Shown here in pieces: positions 1-8,079 of a stretch of DNA of 35,905 nt. The stretch's first letter is position 1. Each line of letters starts with the position of its first letter. The notes beneath the pieces were generated by a model that saw nothing but the letters and a program-made list of their open reading frames with translations, had not been told where the DNA came from and did not search any database. The stretch is from the NCBI GenBank assembly GCA_964473895.1, contig CAYYRE010000009.1:1-35905 (forward strand). The letters run 5' to 3'. This DNA is from Sulfidibacterium sp964473895. Its GTDB lineage: Bacteria; Bacteroidota; Bacteroidia; Bacteroidales; F082. A program made the position numbers and the translations under genes.

Positions 1-9
1 ATTATCAAA

Positions 10-130
10 TTCCCCTCCTCGGAGGGGGCAGGGGTGGGTTTATAATCATTCTTCTGCCTGCCCGACTAACTGGTCAGGCGGGCCTGCCTGGCTAACGCAG
101 TCAGATAGGTGTGCCGGTTTGCCGACATGG
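10..130. repeat. Interspersed Bacteroidota-style intergenic repeats
   Basis: Positions 10-40 hold a small hairpin (CCCCTCC/GGAGGGG) followed by a GGGGTGGGTT tail. A diverged copy of the same unit is at 35307-35338. Positions 57-115 hold two imperfect tandem units that begin CTGCCTG and continue with CTAAC and GTCAG. Both kinds of sequence resemble dispersed intergenic repeats common in Bacteroidota genomes, but no search was possible. No gene is visible in 1-249. Confidence 0.55.
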
Positions 131-249
131 TTGTTTCATGTATTTATGATTTTATATTTGTTTGATACTTAACTAAATATACTTTTGTTGCGAAACACTA
201 AGAAAGGTAAAATTTCATGTTCATGCTCTGTGGCAATAATTCTGTGTGC

Positions 250-472
250 TTAGTGTTTGTTGTCAGTTTCATCTTCGGGGTTTCCTTGTTTTGGCAAGGA
301 TATTTCAACCTCCAGTAAAAATCGACCTTTAGGCAACAGCTTTTTTAATTTCTACTTCAACACTTAATTCTTTTAGCAGTTTTAAGTGTCGGTTAATTCT
401 CTTTTCTTTATGGCCTTCTGTAACGCAATGTCCTGCTTCCCATATTGGACTTCCGTTACAAGACCATATCAC
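250..472 (-). pseudogene. Possible frameshifted small gene remnant
   Basis: A minus-strand frame opens at a GTG (470-472), about ten bases after an AGGAGG stretch, and reads about 48 codons (starting MIWSCNGSPIWEAGH) to a stop at 329. Removing one base from the T-run at 341-346 (an A-run on the coding strand) lets it continue as KKLLPKGRFLLEVEISLP to a stop at 250, giving about 73 residues. The region is AT-richer than its neighbours. I do not recognise the product. It may be a decayed gene, a sequencing error in a homopolymer, or not coding at all. Confidence 0.25.
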
Positions 473-491
473 GCATATGAATCCTCCTGCA

Positions 492-524
492 GTAAAAAGA
501 ACACAGAAAATTATTTGCTGTGTT
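492..524 (-). terminator. Probable terminator of sppA
   Basis: On the minus strand, directly after the sppA stop codon, a 7-bp stem (518-524 pairs with 500-506, loop of 11 bases) is followed by a CTTTTTA tract. The stem is AT-rich, so this is a moderate call. Confidence 0.4.
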
Positions 525-525
525 T

Positions 526-2298
526 CTACCGGATGGTCATAACATAAGGCAGGCGAGCCTGTACGCCTTTCATCCGGCTCCAAACACGGATTTGCGAAAG
601 ATAAGGCTCCATAACCTGCAGTTTGTTTCCCAAGATGCGGGCTTCGGCTTTGCCGCTCAGCTCATCCAGCAACTCCTGGAAAAATTCTTTCCTTTTGGGA
701 TAGTTGCTGATGCGGTAGTTTTTGCCCAAATGGGCTTTTCGTGCAGCATAAGCAATGGCATCCTGCAATCCGCCGAGGCTGTCCACCAAACCCAATTTTA
801 AGCCATCGGTACCCGACCATACACGTCCGCGGGCGATGCTGTCCACAAAAGTTTTGCGCAAATGGCGGGTGCGGGCCACCAAAGCGACGAAATTGTGGTA
901 TGTATTGGTAATTTCCTGGTTTAGTTTCTCTTTTTGCAAAGCATTCATAGGTGCCATAACATCCACAAAATCGGCGTTTTTATTGGTCATCACCTTGTCG
1001 AAGGTGATCCCCAGTTTTTTGTTCATAAAATCCTTAAAGTTGGGAATGATACCGAAGACTCCAATGGAGCCGGTAATGGTGGTGGGTTGTGCAAAAATAT
1101 AATTGGCGTTGGTGGATATCCAGTATCCTCCCGAAGCGGCCACATCCCCCATGGAAACGATAAACGGTTTTTTCCCGGCGGCCAGTTGTACCTCGCGGCG
1201 GATTACATCGGAAGCAAGGGCATCACCACCCGGTGAATTTACCCGCATGACAATGGCTTTCACATGCTTGTTGGTACGGGCTTGACGTATGGCTTCGGCA
1301 AGGGTAGCCGAACCAATGCTGGTTTCATCCTTGCTTTTTCCCTGACTGATTTCGCCAAGGGCATAGATAACGGCAATCCGGTTACGGCTGATCTTTTCTT
1401 TTTTCTTTTTCAGGGCCACACGGTCGTATTTTGCAAAGTCCATGTAATGCGGCTTGGCGCCCACCCGTTTTTTCAACGAGTCCATCACCGCATCGCGGTA
1501 AACCAAACCATCCACAAAATGGTATTTTAAAGCTTGCCGGGCATTGGAGAGTGTCAGGTTATCAGCCAGTTTGTTCATTTCGCTAATGGAAAGGTTCCGG
1601 TTGTTGTGTAAAGCGGTCAAAAGGTTTCCCCAAATGCTCTGTAGCAAAACGGTTAACTGTTCACGGTTGGCGGCGCTCATTTTGTCATACAGCAGCGGTT
1701 CCACGGCACTTTTGTACTTGTTGTTGGGGCCCCGGATGACTTGCGTTTTGATGTCCAGCTTGTCCAGCAGGTTTTTCAGAAACATAATTTGTGCACTGAG
1801 GCCTTTAAACAACACCAGTCCTTTGGGGTTCAGATAAATTTTATCGGAAAGGCTGGCAAGGTAATACGCTTTTTGGTCGTAGCTGTTGGCATAACTCACT
1901 ATAAACTTACCGGTTTTCTTAAACGCTTTTAATTTGTTGTAGATTTCTTCGGTGGTTGCCATACCGGCCGGAATGGATTCCATATCCAAAAAAATGCCGT
2001 CCACGTTGGGGTCTTTTGCTGCCTTGTCAATATCTTTCAGGATATCGTTTAATCCGAGGGTTCGCACCGGTTTCATGGTCGTGAAATCAAAATTTTCAAA
2101 CGGATTTTGCGGTGTGCGGTCCAAAATGGGTGCTTTCCAGGCTATGTGCAAAACCGTATGCGGTGGGGCCTTTATTTTCTCTTTTTCTGCCATTTTGGAG
2201 ATAGAAGCTATCATGCCGGCAAAAAGGAGCATGATCAGAATAAGGGTTAAAAGGGTGCCTGCAAACGAGGCAAACATAAACTTAAAGAATTGTTTCAT
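526..2298 (-). CDS. sppA: Signal peptide peptidase SppA, 67K type
   Basis: Membrane-anchored serine protease of family S49 that degrades cleaved signal peptides. At 590 residues it has the length of the two-domain 67K form. Residues about 10-32 form one N-terminal membrane segment. The N-terminal S49-like domain carries the catalytic lysine (K196 in KYKSAVEP). The C-terminal domain carries the nucleophile (S389 in the AASGGYWIS motif) and the NSPGGD oxyanion-type motif near 354. Both residues of the Ser-Lys dyad are therefore present and the enzyme should be active. It is transcribed divergently from the glucosaminidase gene, with 109 bp between the starts and no strong TAnnTTTG box there. 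A likely terminator hairpin follows the stop codon. Confidence 0.95.
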   Translation of the reverse strand: MKQFFKFMFASFAGTLLTLILIMLLFAGMIASISKMAEKEKIKAPPHTVLHIAWKAPILDRTPQNPFENFDFTTMKPVRTLGLNDILKDIDKAAKDPNVDGIFLDMESIPAGMATTEEIYNKLKAFKKTGKFIVSYANSYDQKAYYLASLSDKIYLNPKGLVLFKGLSAQIMFLKNLLDKLDIKTQVIRGPNNKYKSAVEPLLYDKMSAANREQLTVLLQSIWGNLLTALHNNRNLSISEMNKLADNLTLSNARQALKYHFVDGLVYRDAVMDSLKKRVGAKPHYMDFAKYDRVALKKKKEKISRNRIAVIYALGEISQGKSKDETSIGSATLAEAIRQARTNKHVKAIVMRVNSPGGDALASDVIRREVQLAAGKKPFIVSMGDVAASGGYWISTNANYIFAQPTTITGSIGVFGIIPNFKDFMNKKLGITFDKVMTNKNADFVDVMAPMNALQKEKLNQEITNTYHNFVALVARTRHLRKTFVDSIARGRVWSGTDGLKLGLVDSLGGLQDAIAYAARKAHLGKNYRISNYPKRKEFFQELLDELSGKAEARILGNKLQVMEPYLSQIRVWSRMKGVQARLPYVMTIR

Positions 2299-2407
2299 AA
2301 CGTCATCTGTTTTTAAAGGAATTCGGTTTACAATATTAACAATAATGTGTGTAAAAGTTGATGGTCATCTTGTTAAACTTTCAAAAAAAAGTTTTCATTT
2401 TTAAAGT

Positions 2408-3166
2408 ATGCGAAAACTTTTACAGTGGTTTTGGCCTGATCCTGCCGGAATGAGGCGCTATGTACTTGTCCTGTTGCTTTTTGTCGTGGGTGGCGGGGGT
2501 ATCTTCTCTGAGGAGAACGGCGGTCGCCAGGCAGTGATTTCCGATGGTTTTGCCGGAAACCGGTCCCTGTTTATTGCCCGGCGTCAAAAGGATTTTGTGG
2601 TGTTTTGTCCTGTAGATTATCTGTCTGCACAAAACAGAAAGAAAAATAAGGGCTTTATCCGTAGCGCTTTTCCCCCGGTTTCGATTATGGGAAAAGGAAA
2701 ATTGACGGTCGGTGCCCTGGCGGCTTTTTTGCATAACAACAACCCCAACGTCCCATTGACACGGGCCAAAAAGATTGCCCGGATTTACATGCAGGAAGCC
2801 AAAGCGGAAGGGGTTAATTACGACATTGCTTTTTCGCAAATGTGTCTCGAAACCGGGTTTCTGCGTTTCGGCGGGAGTGTTTTACCCGGACAATATAATT
2901 TTTGCGGTCTCGGTGTGTTGAATCAAAAGACCCGCGGATTCTCTTTCGGGGATATCCGTCTCGGTATCCGGGCACACATTCAACACCTGAAAGCTTATGC
3001 CTCACGTCAAACCTTACGCAAAACCCTTGTGGACCCCCGTTTCCGGTTTGTGAGAAGAGGCAGCATCCGTACCATTGACGGGCTCTCCGGACAATGGGCC
3101 TCTGACAAAAACTACGGAAAAAAAATCCGCTTTCTGCTTTTGCGGATGTACCGCGAAAAGGTTTAA
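2408..3166 (+). CDS. Glucosaminidase (GH73-like) peptidoglycan hydrolase
   Basis: A 252-residue protein whose C-terminal half, from about residue 95, matches the mannosyl-glycoprotein endo-beta-N-acetylglucosaminidase family (GH73/FlgJ type). The probable catalytic glutamate is in the CLETGFL stretch near 157. Family-typical features follow: NFCGLG, a regular-array segment RLGIRAHIQHLKAY, and a WASDKNYGKKI end. The N-terminus has a hydrophobic stretch (residues about 18-32, VLVLLLFVVGGGG), so it is exported or membrane-anchored. It probably cleaves glycan strands during wall growth or turnover. The stop codon shares TTAA with the stop of the convergent gene at 3163. The start is the ATG just after an AT-rich stretch. 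Confidence 0.85.
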   Translation: MRKLLQWFWPDPAGMRRYVLVLLLFVVGGGGIFSEENGGRQAVISDGFAGNRSLFIARRQKDFVVFCPVDYLSAQNRKKNKGFIRSAFPPVSIMGKGKLTVGALAAFLHNNNPNVPLTRAKKIARIYMQEAKAEGVNYDIAFSQMCLETGFLRFGGSVLPGQYNFCGLGVLNQKTRGFSFGDIRLGIRAHIQHLKAYASRQTLRKTLVDPRFRFVRRGSIRTIDGLSGQWASDKNYGKKIRFLLLRMYREKV

Positions 3167-4281
3167 TGCCTGTACTTTGTAAGAAAAAAGCCTTTGTTCA
3201 TAACAATGTACAAACCATAAGAATAATCTAAGTTGTGTCCCATCACGTCGTAATAGGTTTCGAAACGGGCTTCGATTTTTATGCCGCGGGCAATGGTTTT
3301 GTTCAACCACATTTTGGTGGTAAACAATTGGCGTTTTTCCTGTGAAAAGTCCGGGTCTATTTCCGAAACCGACTGGAAAAGGTATTCGCCGTGCGGTGCA
3401 ATAAAGCGCCGGGCATACCAGTAGCCTGCCATGAAGTTGAACCACTTGCGGTGATACGACAGTTGGGTATAGCTTCCCCAACCGTTTTTAAAAGGTTGGG
3501 CATTGGGCTCTCCCGGGTCGGGCAGATGGAGCCCTTCGTAAAGCAGAAGGTCGGGTTCCAACCGGATAAAGCTGTTTTCGTTGAAATACCATGACAACCG
3601 GACACCGCCAAGAGTATTCATGATGGTGGACAACGGTTTGTGCGGTGGCGGCGCCAGTTGCCCGCCCTTGTGTGCCACCAACAGTTGCAACGGAATGTCG
3701 AGGCGGAAACCTGTTTTTTTTCTGATGAGATGAAGCTCCGTGCTATTTCCCACCAAAAGCTGTTCCTGTGCCGTGTCACCTACCATGATGTAATGCTCCC
3801 AGCTAAGCCACAAATCCGACCGTATCCAGGTATTGTTCAGCAAAAACTGAAAACCGTATTCGATGTGTTTTTGGAAAAAATTGTCGTACCGGAAAAGGGG
3901 CTCTGCCAACCGGTGATTGGCCGTACCGTAAATGTTGCCCATAACAAGTTCCAGCGAACGGGCCATCCGGTATTGTATTCTTAAAATGGGAATGGCCTGC
4001 GTAAAATGGTCCCTTCCCGAATATTTGAGCAGGTACACCCCGCCTTCCACTTTGATTTTGGGTGAGAAATAATATTCCAGCGTGGGCTTGGCATAAAATC
4101 CCAGGCCGGTATAGCCGTAGGCAAAAGCATCAAAATATTCGTTGTTTTTAAAGAATGTGCTGCTCTCGAACCGAAAGTTCAGCGTATGCGAACAGCTGTC
4201 GTCAAGCGGAACATAGGTATGGAAAACCGGTGACTGTGCGTAGGCTCCCTGCAAAGCCAAAAGCCACAGGAAAAACAACAA
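3163..4281 (-). CDS. Outer-membrane beta-barrel protein, unknown function
   Basis: An exported protein with a signal peptide (hydrophobic LLFFLWLLALQG, cut after AYAQ) and then many alternating aromatic/polar stretches typical of beta-strands, ending in a tract rich in Tyr, Phe and His. This suggests an outer-membrane barrel of about 350 residues; I cannot name a family. There is no ATG in a plausible position. The listed start is a TTG at 4281 with GGAAAG six bases upstream. The frame stays open to a TGA at 4327, so CTG 4311 or ATC 4320 would give a longer, lysine-containing n-region. The exported Dabb gene lies immediately upstream on the same strand (stop at 4323), so the two are probably cotranscribed and may be translationally coupled. 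Confidence 0.6.
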   Translation of the reverse strand: MLFFLWLLALQGAYAQSPVFHTYVPLDDSCSHTLNFRFESSTFFKNNEYFDAFAYGYTGLGFYAKPTLEYYFSPKIKVEGGVYLLKYSGRDHFTQAIPILRIQYRMARSLELVMGNIYGTANHRLAEPLFRYDNFFQKHIEYGFQFLLNNTWIRSDLWLSWEHYIMVGDTAQEQLLVGNSTELHLIRKKTGFRLDIPLQLLVAHKGGQLAPPPHKPLSTIMNTLGGVRLSWYFNENSFIRLEPDLLLYEGLHLPDPGEPNAQPFKNGWGSYTQLSYHRKWFNFMAGYWYARRFIAPHGEYLFQSVSEIDPDFSQEKRQLFTTKMWLNKTIARGIKIEARFETYYDVMGHNLDYSYGLYIVMNKGFFLTKYRH

Positions 4282-4322
4282 GATGGCTTTCCGAAAAGTA
4301 TATTTTTCCAGCGGTTTGATGG

Positions 4323-4706
4323 TTATTCAATTTTGTAGGTAAACTGCAGCATTTTTTCCGATAAAGCAATCAATTTGCCCATCAGGCGCATCCGTACGGG
4401 GTTCGTCTGAAATATTTCAAAGTTATTGTCGTTTTTGAACTCCAGCATCAGGCATTGGTCGTATTCTTTTGTGGAACCGGAATAGTCGATTCGCTTGCCC
4501 CACTCCACTTTTTCAACGGTTTTGGTATTCGATTTCAAATCGCTGATCAGGGTTTCCAATTCTTTTCGCTGGGCCGGTGAAATATCTTTTTTAAATTTCA
4601 CAAGAATGACCTCACGAAGGCCTGTTTTTTTTCCGAAAGGTTTTATGGCACTGGCGGTAGATACCCCCAATAAAACGGCAAAAACAATCAACAAAACTTT
4701 TTTCAT
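4323..4706 (-). CDS. Exported Dabb (stress-responsive A/B barrel) protein
   Basis: A 127-residue protein with a clear signal peptide (MKKVLLIVFAVLLGVSTASA) followed by one Dabb domain of about 100 residues. Visible family features are REVILVKFKKDISPAQ at the start, a helix with ELETLISDLKS, the strand VEKVEWGKRIDYSG, then YDQCLMLEFKN and a closing helix. Dabb proteins are ferredoxin-like-fold dimers. Most are cytosolic and of unknown or diverse function, and some act in small-molecule metabolism. A secreted form is less usual. The gene reads into the outer-membrane barrel gene, which suggests a shared envelope role, but no substrate can be proposed. Confidence 0.8.
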   Translation of the reverse strand: MKKVLLIVFAVLLGVSTASAIKPFGKKTGLREVILVKFKKDISPAQRKELETLISDLKSNTKTVEKVEWGKRIDYSGSTKEYDQCLMLEFKNDNNFEIFQTNPVRMRLMGKLIALSEKMLQFTYKIE

Positions 4707-4784
4707 GGCTTCTCACTTTTCAGCCGGTAAACTTAGCAAAAAATCCTGTTCGCTGTTGTCCTTTCTGCCACCGGAGCTTGCTGA

Positions 4785-4821
4785 CAAAAAAAATCCGCCC
4801 TGCCGGAAAAGCAGGACGGAT
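4785..4821 (-). terminator. Rho-independent terminator after the DUF2202 gene
   Basis: An 11-bp stem (4793-4803 with 4811-4821, one G-T pair) with a 7-base loop, followed on the minus strand by eight T residues. It lies about 25 bases past the stop of the DUF2202 lipoprotein and separates it from the Dabb gene. Confidence 0.85.
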
Positions 4822-4846
4822 ACAAAGCAGCATTCTTTATTAGGTA

Positions 4847-6058
4847 CTAATGATGGCTTTTTGAGATGATGGCATCAAAAACCTCCTGAGATAAATATTG
4901 CGGCTGGTAATCAAACCCGTTTAGTTTCAGTTGGTAAACAAAAGCCCTGAGGTGTGCTTCCGATCCTTTTTCAAGTGCTGAGTAAACTTTTAAAATACGG
5001 GTGTTGGTTGTTTGGGCCATTCTTTTCTCCAGGTCGAGAATATCCACTTCTTCGATGGTGGCACCCACTTTCAGTGCATCCAACAACGAAGCACTTCCGG
5101 CAGTCATCAGCTGGTTATACAGCGATTGCAGGTCGGCGTTCGAAAATTGTCCCTCGGCGGGTAAAGCAGGATCCTGAAGGCCGTACAATTTGATGAGTCC
5201 CAATACTTTGTTGGTGTGCATGGTTTCGCTGCGCGAGATATTCAAAAACACTTTGTTGTCCCACAGGTTGTACATATTGATGTACACATCGTGGGCCAGT
5301 TTTTCTTCTTCACGCATAAACAGCAGTCCGTTGATTTCCTCCTGTGTCAGCGTGGCGGTGGCTGTAGAATCACTGCAGTAACCATCGTGGTCACCGTCAC
5401 CCATGTGGCTGTTGCTGTCACTGATAATGGCATCATACTCTTCTTGCGAAAGGTATTGCGGCTGATAATCTACACCTTCTTTGGCCAGCCAGGCCACAAA
5501 GGCCCGCAGGTGATGGGTGGAACCCATACGTAACCGGTTGAATACGGTAATAACCGTATCTTCGGTGGCATTGTCAATGGCTTTATCCAAATCCACAATA
5601 TCCACTTCTTCGATGGTGGCGCCTACCTTAAGTGCATCAATCAGCGAAAGGCTGCCGGTTTCAACCAGTTGGTTGTAGAGATTTTGCAGTTCCTGATTTG
5701 AAAAAGCCCCTTCTTCTGGCAATGCCGGGTCCTGAATACCGTAGTAATCAAGCAGCCCTTTGATGGCATTGGTGTGTACCGTTTCACTTTTGGAAATGTT
5801 GTTAAAAATGCGAAGGTTCCAAAGTTGGTACATTTTTACATAAACATCGTGGGCCAACTTTTCTTCTTCACGCATGTAAATCAACGATGAGCGGGTATCT
5901 TGTACCGCTGTGTCGGATGAAACACTGTCCGATTTAATGGTTTCCGATAAAGTCGTTGTACTTTGACCGGTTAACGAATCTTTGTCGCACGAGGAGAGGG
6001 CGACCAAGCTGAACAAGACCAGAAATATTCCGGCCATTCTGAAAGCAAACTTTTTCAT
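4847..6058 (-). CDS. Lipoprotein with two tandem DUF2202 (ferritin-like) domains
   Basis: 403 residues from the ATG at 6058. I chose this start because it gives a standard lipoprotein signal (MKKFAFRMAGIFLVLFSLVALSSC) and because a -7 box (6099-6106) lies just upstream of it, which excludes the longer frame. After the lipid-accepting Cys and a Ser/Thr/Asp-rich linker come two copies of a domain of about 150 residues. Each copy repeats MREEEKLAHDVY, a SETxHTN helix, YGxQDPALP, a LYNQL segment, DALKVGATIEEVDI and a LRAF helix. DUF2202 belongs to the ferritin-like group, and the repeated Glu/His residues are likely metal ligands. It probably sits in the periplasm or outer membrane and binds iron or another metal. 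The linker between the copies is His/Asp-rich (HMGDGDHDGYCSDS). A terminator follows. Confidence 0.85.
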   Translation of the reverse strand: MKKFAFRMAGIFLVLFSLVALSSCDKDSLTGQSTTTLSETIKSDSVSSDTAVQDTRSSLIYMREEEKLAHDVYVKMYQLWNLRIFNNISKSETVHTNAIKGLLDYYGIQDPALPEEGAFSNQELQNLYNQLVETGSLSLIDALKVGATIEEVDIVDLDKAIDNATEDTVITVFNRLRMGSTHHLRAFVAWLAKEGVDYQPQYLSQEEYDAIISDSNSHMGDGDHDGYCSDSTATATLTQEEINGLLFMREEEKLAHDVYINMYNLWDNKVFLNISRSETMHTNKVLGLIKLYGLQDPALPAEGQFSNADLQSLYNQLMTAGSASLLDALKVGATIEEVDILDLEKRMAQTTNTRILKVYSALEKGSEAHLRAFVYQLKLNGFDYQPQYLSQEVFDAIISKSHH

Positions 6059-6098
6059 AGCATTTAGTTTTAGGTGAAACATTTGTTTTTTCATGCTA

Positions 6099-6106
6099 CA
6101 AAAATA
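6099..6106 (-). promoter_or_regulatory. -7 box for the DUF2202 gene
   Basis: TATTTTTG on the minus strand, 40 bases upstream of the ATG at 6058, matches the Bacteroidota TAnnTTTG box. No clear -33 TTG at the usual 20-base spacing. Confidence 0.5.
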
Positions 6107-6175
6107 GGTTGCTGCTGGCACCCGGGTATTACAACATTTTACAAAAGGTTAATGAAATCACGTCAAAAGGTTGGT

Positions 6176-6787
6176 TTATTTCAGTAATGAGAGCCCTTGT
6201 TTTGCCGATTTATCGGAGGGGTTGGTTTCTAAAGTTTTAAGGAACAGTAGTTTGGCCTGGTTGTAATCGCCTTGTTTGTATTTTGTCCAGGCCAGCATAA
6301 GGAGTGCATCGTGATCAAAAGGGAACAAGTTGACCACCTTTTTCAGGTAAGATTCGGCCTTAGCATACTGTTTTCGCTCGTAATAAATAACCCCCATACG
6401 GTAGTTTACCAAACTGTTTTGGGGATCGATGCGCAGAATTTTATTGTATTGTTCTATGATTTGATTCCAATTGCCCATGGCGGCCATGGGGAGAACGATG
6501 CCGAGGCGGGCTTCGATGGACAGCGGCATTTTGTTGATGGCATTGTTGTAATAGGCTATGGACTCGGTAAACATCCCCGAAAGGTATGACAACCATCCGA
6601 GCCGGAGGTTTACTTCGTAGTTGTTTTCGCTGTAAACTTTTTTCAGTGCATCGAGGGCTTCTTTGTTTTTTCCGCTTTTTTCCAGCACATAACTTTGCTG
6701 AAATGCTTTGATCACATCATTTTGGGCTTGTGCCGTCAGGCTCAACAAAATAAATCCTGCTATATATAATCTTTTTAAAATGACCAT
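6176..6787 (-). CDS. Secreted tetratricopeptide repeat protein
   Basis: A 203-residue protein with a signal peptide (LYIAGFILLSLTAQAQ) and about four to five TPR units. The repeats are visible as AFQQSYVLEKSGKNKEALDAL, NLRLGWLSYLSGMFTESIAYYNNAI, VNYRMGVIYYERKQYAKAESYLKK and LLMLAWTKYKQGDYNQAKLLFLK. TPRs act as protein-binding scaffolds, here in the periplasm. The ATG overlaps the end of the barrel gene by 13 bases, so it is the last gene of the 6.2-13.0 kb operon and probably works with the barrel protein, which also starts with TPR-like helices. No hairpin terminator is visible after the stop. Its exact partner is unknown. Confidence 0.8.
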   Translation of the reverse strand: MVILKRLYIAGFILLSLTAQAQNDVIKAFQQSYVLEKSGKNKEALDALKKVYSENNYEVNLRLGWLSYLSGMFTESIAYYNNAINKMPLSIEARLGIVLPMAAMGNWNQIIEQYNKILRIDPQNSLVNYRMGVIYYERKQYAKAESYLKKVVNLFPFDHDALLMLAWTKYKQGDYNQAKLLFLKTLETNPSDKSAKQGLSLLK

Positions 6788-8079
6788 GATACTAAAATAT
6801 AGAAAAGTGAATAATTATAATCTGCTTTGTTCGTCCGGACGTCCGAATTGGCCGGAATAAAATAAGTGGTTTGTTGCCGGTATTGATAACCAAGGTTTAT
6901 TTTGGTTTTCGATCCGGTCAGATAAATAAAACGGATACCGGCCATGCGGTTGATTTCTTCGGGCCCGTTAAAGAGCAACATGCTGTTGTCCAGTGTAAAA
7001 CCGGAAACATTACCCGAAAAGTAGCTTCCTTCCATCCATAATTTGCCGAGTATTTTGCCACCGATTTTTTGCTGTTGGAAAAATGTACCGTAATCGTTGC
7101 GGACCAAATACGAAAATCTTGATACCGTATAGAAATCCAGGTTGGCAAAGGGAAAAAGGCGAAAGATACCCGAAGGTTGCCAGGCTACCCTGTTTTGAAT
7201 ATGAATGGCCGCCAGACCCGCCTCGAGCGAAAAACGGGGGTAGTTTTTAACCAACGACGCAGCCAAAACATAATCGGTTTGCCAAACGGTTGTTTTCACA
7301 TACGAAGAAGAGCCCATGCGACCCCGCACTTCGGCATAAGCCGGTTGAGTAAAAAAAGACACCTGTCCGTTCAGGTGCAAAGACCAGGCATGCCCTAACC
7401 CGAGAAAAGTTCCGAGGTAATACTGAAATTGGTTGGTGTTGAAAGAAGGTTCGTAATAAGTCTTGTTGTCTTTGTAAAAATATTCCGCATTCTGCTTGTT
7501 CAAATAAGTAAGCATGTGGGTCATCTGTGTTTTGGTGCCCACCTTGTGTTGCAATGTGATGGAGGCATCGAAAAACTGTTGGGGAATGATTTGGTAGCCT
7601 TCCTGCTGCGGAATACTGAAATCGTCCGGTATCTTTTTGTTACGGGTCAGATAGGCCAGGCTGACTTCGGTGCCGAGCAATTTGCCGTTACCGGTTGGCA
7701 GTTTCTTTTTCAGTGCAGCCGACATACCCTTTTCGGTTTCTTGTGCCAAAAGCGGTTCGCCTCCCCAAAGTGCCGAATAGTACAAATACTCCCGTACCAG
7801 GTCGTTGTCGTTGTATTGTAATGCTTTTTTAAAGTGAACGGCGGCCAGACGGTATTTTTTTTGCTGATAGGCTGCAATTCCCATGCGCATACGCAGATAA
7901 TAATAATCAATGCCGGCATGCAACGCTTTTTTTCCCGTTTTCAGCAAAGGAGTGTATTCCTTGTTGATGTATTGCCGGTAGGTCAGCGAATCATAATATA
8001 CGAAACCGGTTTTTTGGGCCAGGGACCCAAAAATGGTGCAGAAAAAAAGCACTATGGATATGGTTATGGTTTTGAACAT
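6775..8079 (-). CDS. TPR-containing outer-membrane beta-barrel protein
   Basis: 434 residues from the ATG at 8079, chosen because it begins with a normal signal peptide (MFKTITISIVLFFCTIFGSLAQ). The frame upstream of it lies inside the preceding gene. Residues about 25-115 look like TPR-type helices (YYYLRMRMGIAAYQQKKYRLAAVHFKKAL). The remainder, about 150-434, is rich in aromatic beta-strands and ends YILVSWSF, with a terminal Phe as in outer-membrane barrels. The plan resembles the YaiO family of outer-membrane proteins (TPR then barrel), but I would not assign that name firmly. The gene overlaps the M23 fusion gene by 16 bases and the TPR gene by 13, so all three are likely made together. 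A role as an outer-membrane port or anchor for the operon product is inference. Confidence 0.7.
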   Translation of the reverse strand: MFKTITISIVLFFCTIFGSLAQKTGFVYYDSLTYRQYINKEYTPLLKTGKKALHAGIDYYYLRMRMGIAAYQQKKYRLAAVHFKKALQYNDNDLVREYLYYSALWGGEPLLAQETEKGMSAALKKKLPTGNGKLLGTEVSLAYLTRNKKIPDDFSIPQQEGYQIIPQQFFDASITLQHKVGTKTQMTHMLTYLNKQNAEYFYKDNKTYYEPSFNTNQFQYYLGTFLGLGHAWSLHLNGQVSFFTQPAYAEVRGRMGSSSYVKTTVWQTDYVLAASLVKNYPRFSLEAGLAAIHIQNRVAWQPSGIFRLFPFANLDFYTVSRFSYLVRNDYGTFFQQQKIGGKILGKLWMEGSYFSGNVSGFTLDNSMLLFNGPEEINRMAGIRFIYLTGSKTKINLGYQYRQQTTYFIPANSDVRTNKADYNYSLFYILVSWSF

